Source: Phlebiopsis flavidoalba
Lineage: Eukaryota > Basidiomycota > Agaricomycetes > Polyporales > Phanerochaetaceae
Length of the DNA stretch: 64,000 nucleotides
Reading direction: 5' to 3'
NCBI GenBank assembly: GCA_035772785.1
Contig: JAOCPU010000093.1
Location: 1 to 64,000, forward strand
Shown here: piece by piece, positions 50,600 through 60,399 of the stretch
Layout: each line of letters opens with the position of its first letter
How positions within the stretch are numbered: position 1 is the first letter of the stretch
Made by a program: the position numbers and the translations under genes
The notes under the pieces: generated by a model
The model's input: only the letters and a program-made list of their open reading frames with translations
What the model was told of the DNA's origin: nothing
Database searches by the model: none

Positions 50600-51781
50600 G
50601 GCTCTCAAAACAACCCAAAGTAAGTAAGGAAGGATGAAAGCCAGTTTCCTGCCTGTCCTCGTCCTTTTGCTTTTCTCCGACCGGGGCATGATCGAAAATT
50701 GCATGGAGCCGACCTGTTCGGTGAGGATGTCGCCCCGGATTGAGAGCACCGAAGAACGCGGCGTTGTGGAGGTCGTCGCAAGGATGGTCGCGGCGACGGT
50801 GCGAGACAGCGAGGCGTTGGTTTGGCAAGGACCTTGAAGACGTCTGCAGACGTCACGGCGTCTTCGTGTGCTCGCGCCAAGAGTCGTAGTCAGTGGCCGT
50901 GGCGATTAGAGAAGCGATACCTGAAGAATAAATATTCAGACATGATACAAAGTATCAGAGGAATGACGCAACCTCGAGCTCCGCCTCCCGAGCCAGCTTG
51001 GCCTCTGGCAGTACACTCATGTTGATGATATCTTCCTCCCCAAGCGCGATACATCTTGCTCTCCATCAAGGCGCGCGTCGAGAACTGCGTCCCTCCATGC
51101 AGACCACGCACTTGTCGGTGTGGAGCTTCGCTCCGTTTCCATGCGCCTGCAAGGACTGACTCGACGCGTTTCTCGAGCCAGCCGACAAACTTGTTGCTGA
51201 AAGGGTCGCCAAAGGACGCGGTTGCGCGACGATCGAGGCGCCCTCGAAGAAACTTGCGGGGCGGACGCACCTTCGTGCGGTCGATGATCTGATATTGGGC
51301 AGCACGAAATCACCCGGGCGAATTTCTTCACGCAACGAGCCGACCGCGGAGAACGCCAGCACTGCGCGTACGCCCGAGCGACTTCAGCGCGGCCATGTTT
51401 GCGCGAGCGGGGACCGCTGAAGGGTTTGATGGTATGTCCAACACCGTGGCGGGCCAGGAAAGCAACTTGCGTGCCAGAGGGTAGCGCAGAAATAGTAATG
51501 GGTGAGCTGGGGAAGCCCCAGGGCTAGTTTAAGTCAATAACAAGACTCGTTTGAGAGCTAGATAAATGTAACAATACTGTCTCTGGGGTTGACAGTTTTT
51601 GCTATTAAACCTAATATAAGTAGGAAGAGATGAAGGCGATGTTCGCTAACCTCACATAAATGTCAAGTTGTCTAGATGGTAGAGGCCACTTCCCCCGATG
51701 ACACCGACGAGCACTTGGCGTAGAAATTAGTGACCGCGAGAGCAGGTCTACTGTGAAGCCTACCTTACTTTCTTCAGCCAT
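50600..51781 (-). CDS. MTAP: S-methyl-5'-thioadenosine phosphorylase
   Basis: This enzyme cleaves methylthioadenosine with phosphate to adenine and methylthioribose-1-phosphate in methionine salvage; it is a cytosolic/nuclear trimer. Exon 1 (51781-51769) encodes MAEE. An intron with gtaagg...gccaag joins in frame to exon 2 (51713-51656), [18 protein letters not shown], the family's N-terminal phosphate-binding loop. A mini-exon (KTVNPRD) near 51575 follows, then [17 protein letters not shown] and [12 protein letters not shown] (phosphate-site ARHG) at 51510-51430. [20 protein letters not shown] is at 51362-51303, VRPASFFEG near 51265 and [20 protein letters not shown] near 51224-51165. [16 protein letters not shown] and [10 protein letters not shown] (substrate-site Met) are at 51110-51020. 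The tail is [16 protein letters not shown] and [15 protein letters not shown] to about 50600. All motifs are present but split over three frames. Confidence 0.88.
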
Positions 51782-52855
51782 TCTGCGATGTTGAGATACG
51801 CCTGAGAGCCCGGATTCTATGAGCTCGGGTATAGTTACAGATAGCAGTATTTGCGAAGTGACGCGTCGCGGCGAGAGGATGGTGGGAGAGGAAGGGACGA
51901 GGAAATGAGATTGAGCATTTGGAGAATATGAGTTCGAGCGACAGCATGTACATCCCGACCGCTGCCACATTTGGTAAGCATGCGCGTGGGCAATTGATCA
52001 GTGATACGCTTGCCCGCCGCCGGGGCTCGCGCGCCCAGTGTGCTGTGTCTGGAAGAAAATCACCTTCGACAGATCGGCACCCATACTTTCGTGTATTCGT
52101 TCTATTCGATCACAGCATCACTCATCCAGGACCTCAGCTCTTCATGAGCTATTAATCTCACTCATTCGAGAGCTAAACCTTATGGCGGTATGACTCTAGA
52201 ATGTTATTGTCAAGAGTTCCACGTTCACAGGCAACCATCCAGTGAGTGAAAGCATCATGGTCGAGGGCCAAACATGTGATGTTAATCGTTGATTTTTTTT
52301 TGCGTAAGTTTTTACGTCAACTTGGACCTGGACTGCTGCCTCCATACTGGATCCTGGATTTGTCGGCGTGCTGTGGTAACTGGTGCGCGTTACCGGCTTG
52401 CGAAAAATGCTTAACTACTTGTAAGCGCTTAATGGTCCGCGCGGACTTCTGACCGGCACGTTCAGTGCATCACCGGTCGATCTACACCAGTTTCGATTAT
52501 TTTGGCCAAGGAATATGGAAAATCAACGGAACGCCTACTAGTTGTTCGACAGCCACGTACATATTGCTACGCAAAAACTCTAGTTCCCACTGCTCCATAC
52601 TTATGAGCCGCACAATGTGTCCCAGAACTTTATCACGCTGATGGCCTACCGCAACGTGCGTGTAGTTAGCTTTATAGCTCCTTGGAAAGAGCCAGATTGT
52701 GACCGCATCTAGGCCGCTACGGGTGAAATTTGGTATTGTCTCCTGGTTCGCATCCAGGCTGATCAGCAAGCCTGACAATACCTCTTCCACCTTGATAGTG
52801 TGGTGTGCTATGGATTTTTCTGAGCTAAGCCATAGCCACCGCGTACATGAATAAT
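51782..52855. other. Intergenic; one unassigned minus-strand frame
   Basis: A 97-residue minus-strand frame at 52790-52497 has balanced composition (e.g. HVAVGHQRDKVLGHIVRLIS) but no recognised domain. The 5' exon of the monooxygenase gene should lie here; I could not find its GxGxxG motif. Confidence 0.4.
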
Positions 52856-55250
52856 ACAGCGTTTTGAAGAATATTGACTTCGTGACGATATACGAGAAGA
52901 ACGAGGACTTCGGGGTACTAGGGCTTATGATTTTGTATTGTGCTGGAGGTCCGCTGCATTTACCTACGACTGCTCAACGTTAGGCTGGAAATCGGTATCC
53001 CGGAGTATCTTGCGATGTGTGCGTGTACCTTGATCCTGCGTTTTCTGTGAAAGCTCTTGAGCGACTGGGCAACGTCTGATAGACCCATCGCATTCAATAT
53101 CAGTTCACGTCGCACTCAACGTATGGGACCGGGCTTGTCCTTAGTCTAAGACATTCATTAACCAATCCTTCTTCAGACGGAGTGGACCTCGTACTATCCA
53201 CCCGGAGCTGAAAACCCTCGCCTAATACCAGAGGAGTTGCCGACAGTTTGGGGTCCTACGCCAGCATACCAAGGTAATGCGCCACATTATCATGGCACTC
53301 AGGTAGCCGCTCACTAGCACGCCGCGCAGTCTTTCAACACAAAGTGCGTGTTTAGAGCGATGTGGTTGGAAAGCTTAGGCCGGTGGACCCTGACCTCTGG
53401 AAACGGATCGACGGTTCACGTTTCGAGGACTCATGGCTCACATCGTCGTGGCGGCTACTGGCATTGCTTCAACATGTGGAGCATGACGAGCCGGGCTCAC
53501 CCACATTCCGGGAATTGATGCTTTCCGCGGAAGCGCTGTACGTGCCTGTTTGGGGTGTCATGGTCGCGCCGTCAGCGCTTGACAGAAAAACACGTATTGC
53601 AGAGTGCACACGGCCGGGTGGAACCTTGGGGCGATAGATTCGTCCTGGAAAGATCGCAGGGTGGCGGTGATCGGATGCGTACCGTCAATTTCAATGTCCA
53701 ATGCAGTGATAACGCTGATCAGTTCTCAGGGACTCTGGTGTCAGTCCCACTTTACGTACCAAAGATCGGCGGAACGGATGTGATGACCATTTCACATGCA
53801 GACAGCTACACAAGTCGTCGCCCTGCGATGCAGCCGCACGTCAAACAGCTACGGACAACTACGTTCGCGGACGAACATGGGTGTCGAGTTGCAGCAGTTC
53901 CCCTGCTCAGAAAATACCCAGACCGCGATGACAGGCACCGTACGACGCTGTTCTCAGCATTCGAGCTCCCATCTGATTGCTAATTTGTCGATGCTAGATG
54001 TCTTCAGCGAAGAAGAGAAGCGTGCCTTTCAGGAGGACCCCCAAACCTATGATGCTCTCCGTTTGAAACCGAGGACTTCATGAAACGCCGGATATCACAT
54101 GACCATCGAGGGGAGCCAATATGCAAGTCTCTGTTCGACACGCGCATTTGAAACACGAATGAGGACCTTGTTGAAAGACAGTCCACAAAAATTGCCGTAT
54201 GGATTGATAGTGAGCTCTAGAGTAGGTCCAATAGGCTATGAAGCTTACGTATCGGAACATGCAGCCCGATTTTCCGGTTGTTTGTCGACGGCTTACTGGC
54301 GGAATGGGATACTTGGAAGCTCTGGTAAGATATTACACTTGGCTCTGTGATATTTCAAAGGCTAACCACCCACGTTCCTCAGCAAGCGAGAGCAATGTAG
54401 GGCATCCAGTTCACATACCTACATAAGACTAACCCCGACATTCAGGCTCAATACATCAATACTAAGATCGCACGAATAACAGAAAATGGTATCGAGACAG
54501 TAGATGGCACACGACGATCGTATGATATAATTGTGGCCGCGACTGGCTACGACACTTCATTCGTACCCCGATACCCTATTATAGGGCCGTGACGGAGCAA
54601 ATCTCCAAGATACATGGAAAGATTACCCGAGAACGTAATCTCGGTCTTTGTCAACATACCCACCCAAACTGGGTTCCAGCTTTCGGGCCCTAATTCCGGG
54701 ATAGCCCTGGGATCGTTCATTCCGGTCATCGAGGCGCAAGCGGGCTATGTCGTTTCATGTATCGCCAAATTCCAACGTGAAAGAATCAAGACCATGACTG
54801 TGCGAAAAGAGGCTGTCGACGACTTCCAGGCCTATGTGGATGCGTACTTCCCGAGAACGGTATTTGCAAGGAAGGTGAGCGGGCTCGTGGCGAGGACTCG
54901 GAGACGTCCTTGCTTACCTCTTCGTGTAGTGTAGAACATGGTATAAAAGAGGTGATGCAGATGGGAAAGTGGTCGCTCTGTGGCCGGGTACGTGACTGCG
55001 CTGTTCACGAACCCTTGACACACTGACATATCCCCGTCAGGCTCTAACTTGAACGAAATTCGCGCCCTAGAAAACGCCTCGGTTTGAAGACTATCAATAT
55101 ACCTTTGTCGAAGGACAATAGCTCTCGAAATCGTCTATATTGGCTGGGCAATGGCTCGACTATGTCTCAGGATGAGGATAAGCCGGGCACGCGAGCGTGG
55201 AATATCGTTCGAAAGCCTCTCGCGAAGGCGAAGCTTTTAGAGTGACACCT
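52856..55250 (+). CDS. Baeyer-Villiger-type FAD/NADPH monooxygenase, N-terminus missing
   Basis: Flavin monooxygenases of this type insert oxygen next to ketones or hydroxylate lipophilic substrates. The read starts with DFVTIYEKNEDFG (about 52873-52911), the segment after the FAD Rossmann loop. RYPGVSCDV (about 52992-53018) is the family's YPG motif. Then come EWTSYYPPGAE (about 53180) and GWN...KDRRVAVIGC (53650-53678; NADPH Rossmann start). CRRLTGGMGYLEAL (about 54283-54330) precedes an intron (gtaaga...cctcag). Next are ENGIETVDGTRRSYDIIVAA and TGYDTSFVPRYPIIG (ATG motif, 54483-54590). SGPNSGIALGSFIPVIEAQ, FQRERIKTMTVRKEAVDDFQ and AYVDAYFPRTVFARK (54690-54876) follow, with an intron, ALWPGSNLNEIRALE and WLGNGS. 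The first Rossmann fold is not visible, so the gene is 5'-truncated or its first exon is unreadable. Frame shifts occur in the middle third. Confidence 0.75.
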
Positions 55251-55577
55251 CATGGGAAAAAAACCTTTGTTATGATTAGTGTAGTGTCAACACCGCAATG
55301 ACAACGATTGAAGAGTGTCTGAGATGCACCTTTGTCGCCTTCCCCGCCCCAGTGGTGCCGGTGACGGGCTCAGTGAGATAGAGTAAGTAAGTACTAGGAC
55401 TCGGATACGCCACAAAATTGATGGAACGGGCGCCTCACGACCGGGGGGCTGGCGTCTTTGGTGTTGTTCAAGCTCTCGTAAGTACTAAACACCACCAGGA
55501 CATATTGAGTGAACGAGAGTAAGTATGATATTCCTGAACCAAGAGACGATACTCAACTTCATCTCGTCCATCCAGAT
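55251..55577. other. Intergenic
   Basis: Spacer between the monooxygenase and the F-box pair; no feature seen. Confidence 0.4.
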
Positions 55578-57178
55578 ATGCATTGTTGTGCTTCAATTGA
55601 CCGAAATCCTTCAACACATCTTTTCTGAAGTGCTTTCGGCTTGCGAAGGTCCCGACTCTTGGGAGACCCCGCCGCTTGGCGAGAAGCCCAAAGCACCTGG
55701 CTGGCGTTGGCGAAAACATGCAAGATCTTCTGCGAGCCCGCGATGGATGCTCTGTGGGAAGATATCCCTGATATCGAACCCATCCTGTCGAGATACTTCA
55801 TGGAGCCGGAGCGCCAATGATGACATGGAAAAAGTGATTGTTTGCTCAAACCTCACTCACGGCCATGCTCACAAAGCTAGAAGAACTCGTCATAAATGAT
55901 CATCGATGGCAACTCTTTGACGGGAACATGGCTCGTATACGCTCGGTCGAAGTAGCGTGGTACCCGAACTCTTGCGATTCACTTGCACCGTCTCGCCGTT
56001 GCGATACGGTTTCCTCGACGACTATCCTCACGAACGTATTATGGGACATAATATGCAAGGATATCTTCGGCGGGAGTTAATGTGCCTTTTTACCGCTGTT
56101 TTGCGGACCTGTTCTCAGGCACTTTTCCGTCGTATCGATGGACCCGACATCTGCAGGCGCCTCAGCTTCGGCACTTTCAAACGTTTCTCAAGTCCTTTTC
56201 GTGGACTTGGAGACTCTTCATTTCCCCTTTCCCCTGGAGGATGCATTCATCACCCAGGTTCCCCAACCTTACGAGTCTCAGAGCTAACAGTAACGCCTAG
56301 TCCCTCGGTATTCGGTCACTTGTCTCGTCTTTCAAGACTGCGCTATCTCAAACTTAAGCCTTATATAGTTCGGTTCAAATTGGAGAAATTCCCGGAGCCT
56401 CCGACCATCCGACATTTCCACAGCTCAGAAGCCTGCAGCTTGCGGTCTCAAGTGCCGCTCATGGACCCCAGCTGATGCGTCTTATTCACTCGAGAAGTCT
56501 CGACGAACTCAGAATCACCTTTGGAGGGACCGTCGTCAGTAACGACGTAAAGGGTTTCCTCAGAGCTCTATCAAAGAATCACCCGAATTTGCTGGACCTA
56601 ACCGTCTCTACGTTCGCCACCGACCCACACAATTTCGACCTGGACGGGCTGCCGGTATCGATCCGAGGAAATCGCATCACTGAGGTTTCTTACGAATTTG
56701 AACATGTCCTTACCACAGTGTCTCATTCAAAGAAGACGACATTGAAATCCTTGGAAGGGCTTGTCCATGCCTCTCGCAGTTATACGTCGTCGGCGGATTT
56801 AGGTACCTGGCACTGCCATCCGTCGTCCTTCCAGTCTCCTCTATCGAGAAGTTTCGTCACGCACTTTCCAAAAACTCGTGCATCTTTGCATAGAGCGTGG
56901 ACACGAGGACGGTGCACGAGGCTCCCCGCCCAACGCGACGCTCCATGCTGCTCCTGTCCCTTCGAGTCTACCATAACGAGATAAACGAGCTGGACGTTCT
57001 GCCACTCGCCATGTATGTCTCAGACGTCTATCCAAGGGTCCTCGTGAAGACGCCTCCTTACTTGGACATGGGGGTCCGGCCGTCTGATATGGACAAGCTG
57101 TGGCTAAGTGTACACCAGGCCGTTTCCGCTGTTCGCTCGGGCTCGAGAGCTCGAAGTGGACACGGTCTACTCGAATAA
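55578..57178 (+). CDS. F-box protein, tandem copy 1, frameshifted
   Basis: The ATG at 55578 begins MHCC, and after a one-base shift LQLTEILQHIFSEVLSACEG gives the short F-box. ALAKTCKIFCEPAMDALWED and IPDIEPILSRYF follow (about 55705-55800). The leucine-rich part includes FGHLSRLSRLRYLKL (about 56310-56356), MRLIHSRSLDELRITFGG (56475-56528) and ALSKNHPNLLDLTVSTFATD (about 56565-56625). The end is LRVYHNEINELDVLPLAMYV, SDVYPRVLVKTPPYLDMG and DKLWLSVHQAVSAV, with a stop at 57178. It matches copy 2 (57594-59162) along its length. Probable SCF ubiquitin-ligase substrate adaptor. At least four frame changes occur. Confidence 0.7.
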
Positions 57179-57593
57179 ACCTACTAAATGAACACAGTGC
57201 GCTTACCGATAGCCATCAGCTTACCATGTCTCCGAGGCTGGATACACTGTAAGCACTACAGCATGTGAATATCCCACTTGCCAACTGTAACTGTAGAATC
57301 AGTGTAGAATTGCTCAATGTAGCCGAAAATGTCCCAGAAATACCCCAAACGTGCTCATATCCCTACCTAATTCACGTGTGAGTCAAGATGGCAAGCTCGC
57401 TACCTCGCTGGCGCGTTCGGCATTCTCGAATTTGCGACATCTGGTCTGGTAAGCGCTTAATTTACAGGGTTGTGTGGCCAGCGTCTTTTCCCCCACGTTT
57501 CTTTCCTCCGCCGCCAACCGAAGGACGAGTAAGCATAGTTCCTCAATAACAGGGCAAGCAATGAGAAATACTTGACTGAGCTCCTCCTCAGAA

Positions 57594-59162
57594 ATGCACC
57601 ACTGTCTCCAGGTCACAGAAATCCTCCAACACATCTTTTCGGAGGTGCCCTCTGCTTGCGAAACGGACTCGTCCATTGAACAGGACCCCTGGCAGGAGGC
57701 TCAAGCAACCTGGTCAGCTTTGGCAAAAACATTGTAGAACATTCTACGAGCCCGCTATGGATGCCTTATGGGAAGACATACCTGATCTCGAACCCATTTT
57801 GTCGGGATGCTTTGAGGAACCTGAGCCAGAAGCCGAGACGGCGGAGGTGAGGATTCTTGCCGGTCCCTTGCCACGAGGATATCTCATTCAGTTTATAGGT
57901 TGCAGGGTACGAGTTTAGACGAAGGTGCCTATTGAAAAACTTGACCCGCATACGCTTGGTCGAATTGACGTGGTACCAAGATCTCCCCAACCACTTGGGC
58001 CGCCTCGGCGTCCGAGGACGCCCCAGTAACAACCTGTTTTTTTTACGAACCTACGCGATATTTTATGCGAAGATCTTCGAAGCGAACTGATATCACTTTT
58101 ACCACTATTCTTCGGCCCAAGCCTCTTGCATCTCCGCATCAGGTCGCTTGAGCCTACCACCGCAGAGGCGACGGTCCTGGGCCTCCAATCCCTCCTAACA
58201 TCCCACCCAACCCTGGAGACACTTCACTGCCCCGCTTCTCTAGACGACGTGATATTCACAAAATTTCCCAACCTTGTGGATCTCAAGATCGACAGCGCTC
58301 TCAGCCCCGCGGTGTTTAAACACCTCTCGATGTTGCCTAAGTTGCGATATCTTCAACTGGGTTTCAATCATCTCATCACAAAGATACCCGAGCCCTCAGA
58401 TGCACACACATTCCCCCGACTTGAAACTCTCCAACTCTCCATTGCCAACGCCGCTCACGGACCTCGTCTCATGCGTCTCATTCGGTCGAAGAAGCTTGGG
58501 GAATTGAAGATATATTTTGGTGGAAACCATCATGAGTGATCACGTCAAGGAGTTTCTGGGCGTCTTGTCTACGAATCATCGAAGCCTTTTTGACGTCTCA
58601 ATCTCTACTCTCGCCCGCACTCCACATGAGATTGACATCATAGGTCCACCCATCTCGATTCGTGAATTTGCGTCCTGAGGTTGCTTGAAACCGCCACCAT
58701 CTCCTACCATGGTATTTCGTTCAAAGAAGAGGACATCGAAGTGCTGGGGAAAGCCTGCCCTCGTCTTCGCCACATCGACATCGCTACGGGATGGATGTAC
58801 ACCCGCTGCCCTCGGCCACCCTCCCTGTCTCTTCCATTGAGAAGTTTGCCGCACACCTCCCCAACCTCAGTTACCTCTGTATTGACCTCGACACCCACAC
58901 AGTGCACGAGACGCGCCCTCCCACGCAGCGCTCCTTACGCCCAATCGGCCTCCGGGTATACCACAACGAGATCCAAGAGCTTGATGTCCTGCCGCTTGCA
59001 ATGTATCTCTCTGATATCTACCCCAAGTCATGGGTGACGACCCCTCCTTACCTAGACATGGGAATCTTGCCGTCTCCCGTGGATAAGTTGTGGCTCACCG
59101 TACGCGACGCTGTCCCACTCTTTTCGCAGGCGCGACAGCGCGAATTGGAGCGCTTCGCTTGA
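57594..59162 (+). CDS. F-box protein, tandem copy 2, frameshifted
   Basis: The ATG at 57594 opens a clean exon: MHHCLQVTEILQHIFSEVPS, ACETDSSIEQDPWQEAQATW, SALAKT. A frame break occurs where copy 1 reads CKIFCEPAMDALW (here YEPAMDALWEDIPDLEPILS near 57750-57805). The leucine-rich region is best preserved at 58126-58539: LQSLLTSHPTLETLHCPASL, MLPKLRYLQLGFNHLITKIP and RLMRLIRSKKLGELKIYFGG. HGISFKEEDIEVLGKACPRL (58714-58773) follows. The end is PVSSIEKFAAHLPNLSYLCI, LRVYHNEIQELDVLPLAMYL and LWLTVRDAVPLFSQARQREL, with a stop at 59162. Of the F-box copies here, this keeps the longest uninterrupted leucine-rich stretches. Substrate unknown. Confidence 0.75.
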
Positions 59163-59425
59163 ACAAACTCTTTGGGGTGATCAATATAGGACAACGTTTT
59201 GGTCCTCTCTCGAGGCGACGTGCGGTGAGATCCTCCTCGATTTTCTTGATCTGCGGCTAGTAATGAATAAATATATACAACAATTTGTAAACGTTTTACA
59301 TTCGAGGATTTGCAATAAAATATTTGCGTGTGTACAATTGACAATATGGCCATGACTATTCAGAAGACCTTGTAGTACAACAAGAAGGAGATTGGCTCAA
59401 GATCGCCTGGAATAATCACACCGTT

Positions 59426-60001
59426 TCAGATGGTTCCGTTTTCTAACATCTGTCTCTCAGCTTCTCGTACCCCCGCAAATACGGGCACCATTCTTGCGAT
59501 GTCCTCCCAATGACCTCTCGAATTGGTCTCCACCCACGGTTTTTCGAGTACTTGTGCGTGGGGATAAACGCCCGAAATATATGCTGCGACCTGCAGCCAA
59601 GTTGCCTTGTCAAGCGGCGACCATTTCAGGTTCAGGCGGAGGGGGTTTGAACGATCGAGCGGCCACAAAGCTCGGTGGCGCCCTGGCATCGACATCGATG
59701 GAGAGGAAAGTCAGATGGTTGAAATGACGAGCACTGAGCGCAAGTGCCTCTAGCGACATGGTAGGATTGGATGTCACCTCGGGCTGAAGAATCAACAGGC
59801 TCTCCAAGTTGGCCCAGGGATCGGCAGCCTGTTCGAAGAAACTGGCTGTCAGGTATGGGATGGGAAGGATGATTTCGATCGAGAGGAGACTGCGCAGTGC
59901 GAAAAGGGGACTCCATTCCCAGTTTGCAGCCAGGATAGTCCCATCCATAGGATCATCTTCGCCAATCACAGATAATTCTTTCAGACTAGTGTATTTTGAG
60001 A
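59426..60001 (-). pseudogene. F-box-family gene, 3' half only, cut by an LTR
   Basis: The minus-strand reading begins at the LTR edge with SKYTSLKELSVIGEDDPMDG (about 59995-59936). NWEWSPLFALRSLLSIEIIL, ASFFEQAADPWANLESLLIL and LALSARHFNHLTFLSIDVDA follow (59915-59690). After one frame change comes LNLKWSPLDKATWLQVAAYI, SGVYPHAQVLEKPWVE and WEDIARMVPVFAGVREAERQ, with a stop at 59426. This ending (xYxSxVYPxxxV...W..I...VPxFxxxR..E) parallels copies 1 and 2. Nothing upstream of 60001 belongs to the gene: the LTR of a Gypsy element starts there. If the insertion is simple, the 5' half should lie beyond the element, outside the window. Confidence 0.65.
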
Positions 60002-60399
60002 TGTGGAAGCTCGCCGCGGGGACAGCGGCGAGACACTCGAACGAGAAACAGAACTAGCACGAAATGTATTCTTCGAGCCGCGATGGGGGGAACTCATAAG
60101 TACAGGTAGAAATGTAGATACGGATGTGCATACCTTCGAGCCGCGATGGGGGGAACTGAAGAGAACCGCGGCTCGACGATGTCGAGAATATAAGAGACCA
60201 GAAAAACAAGGTTTGCAAAGGGGGTGACGCAAACGGGGGGCGAATCGCGGGAGCAAATGTGAGACCCAAAAAGGAAGGTGAGTACGAAAGGATTGATGTG
60301 CGATCAAAGAGGAAAGGAGAGAGAGAAATGAGTACGCTAAGTGTCCGTTAAGTGCTAAAGTGTCCGTGGGATAGCGTGTAACACTGTAGCAGTGTTACA
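60002..60399 (-). repeat. LTR (3' LTR of the Gypsy element)
   Basis: Directly downstream of a purine-rich tract (minus strand of 60400-60412, GGGATGGGAAGAG) the sequence TGTAACACTG begins at 60399. It is part of a perfect 10-bp palindrome with a 3-nt loop (60377-60399). The other end is taken as TGTGGAAG at 60002 on plus, giving TG...CA ends and ~398 bp. A 24-bp direct repeat (CTTCGAGCCGCGATGGGGGG plus AACT) occurs twice inside, at 60071-60094 and 60134-60157. The left edge is an inference because the second LTR is outside the window. Confidence 0.6.
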
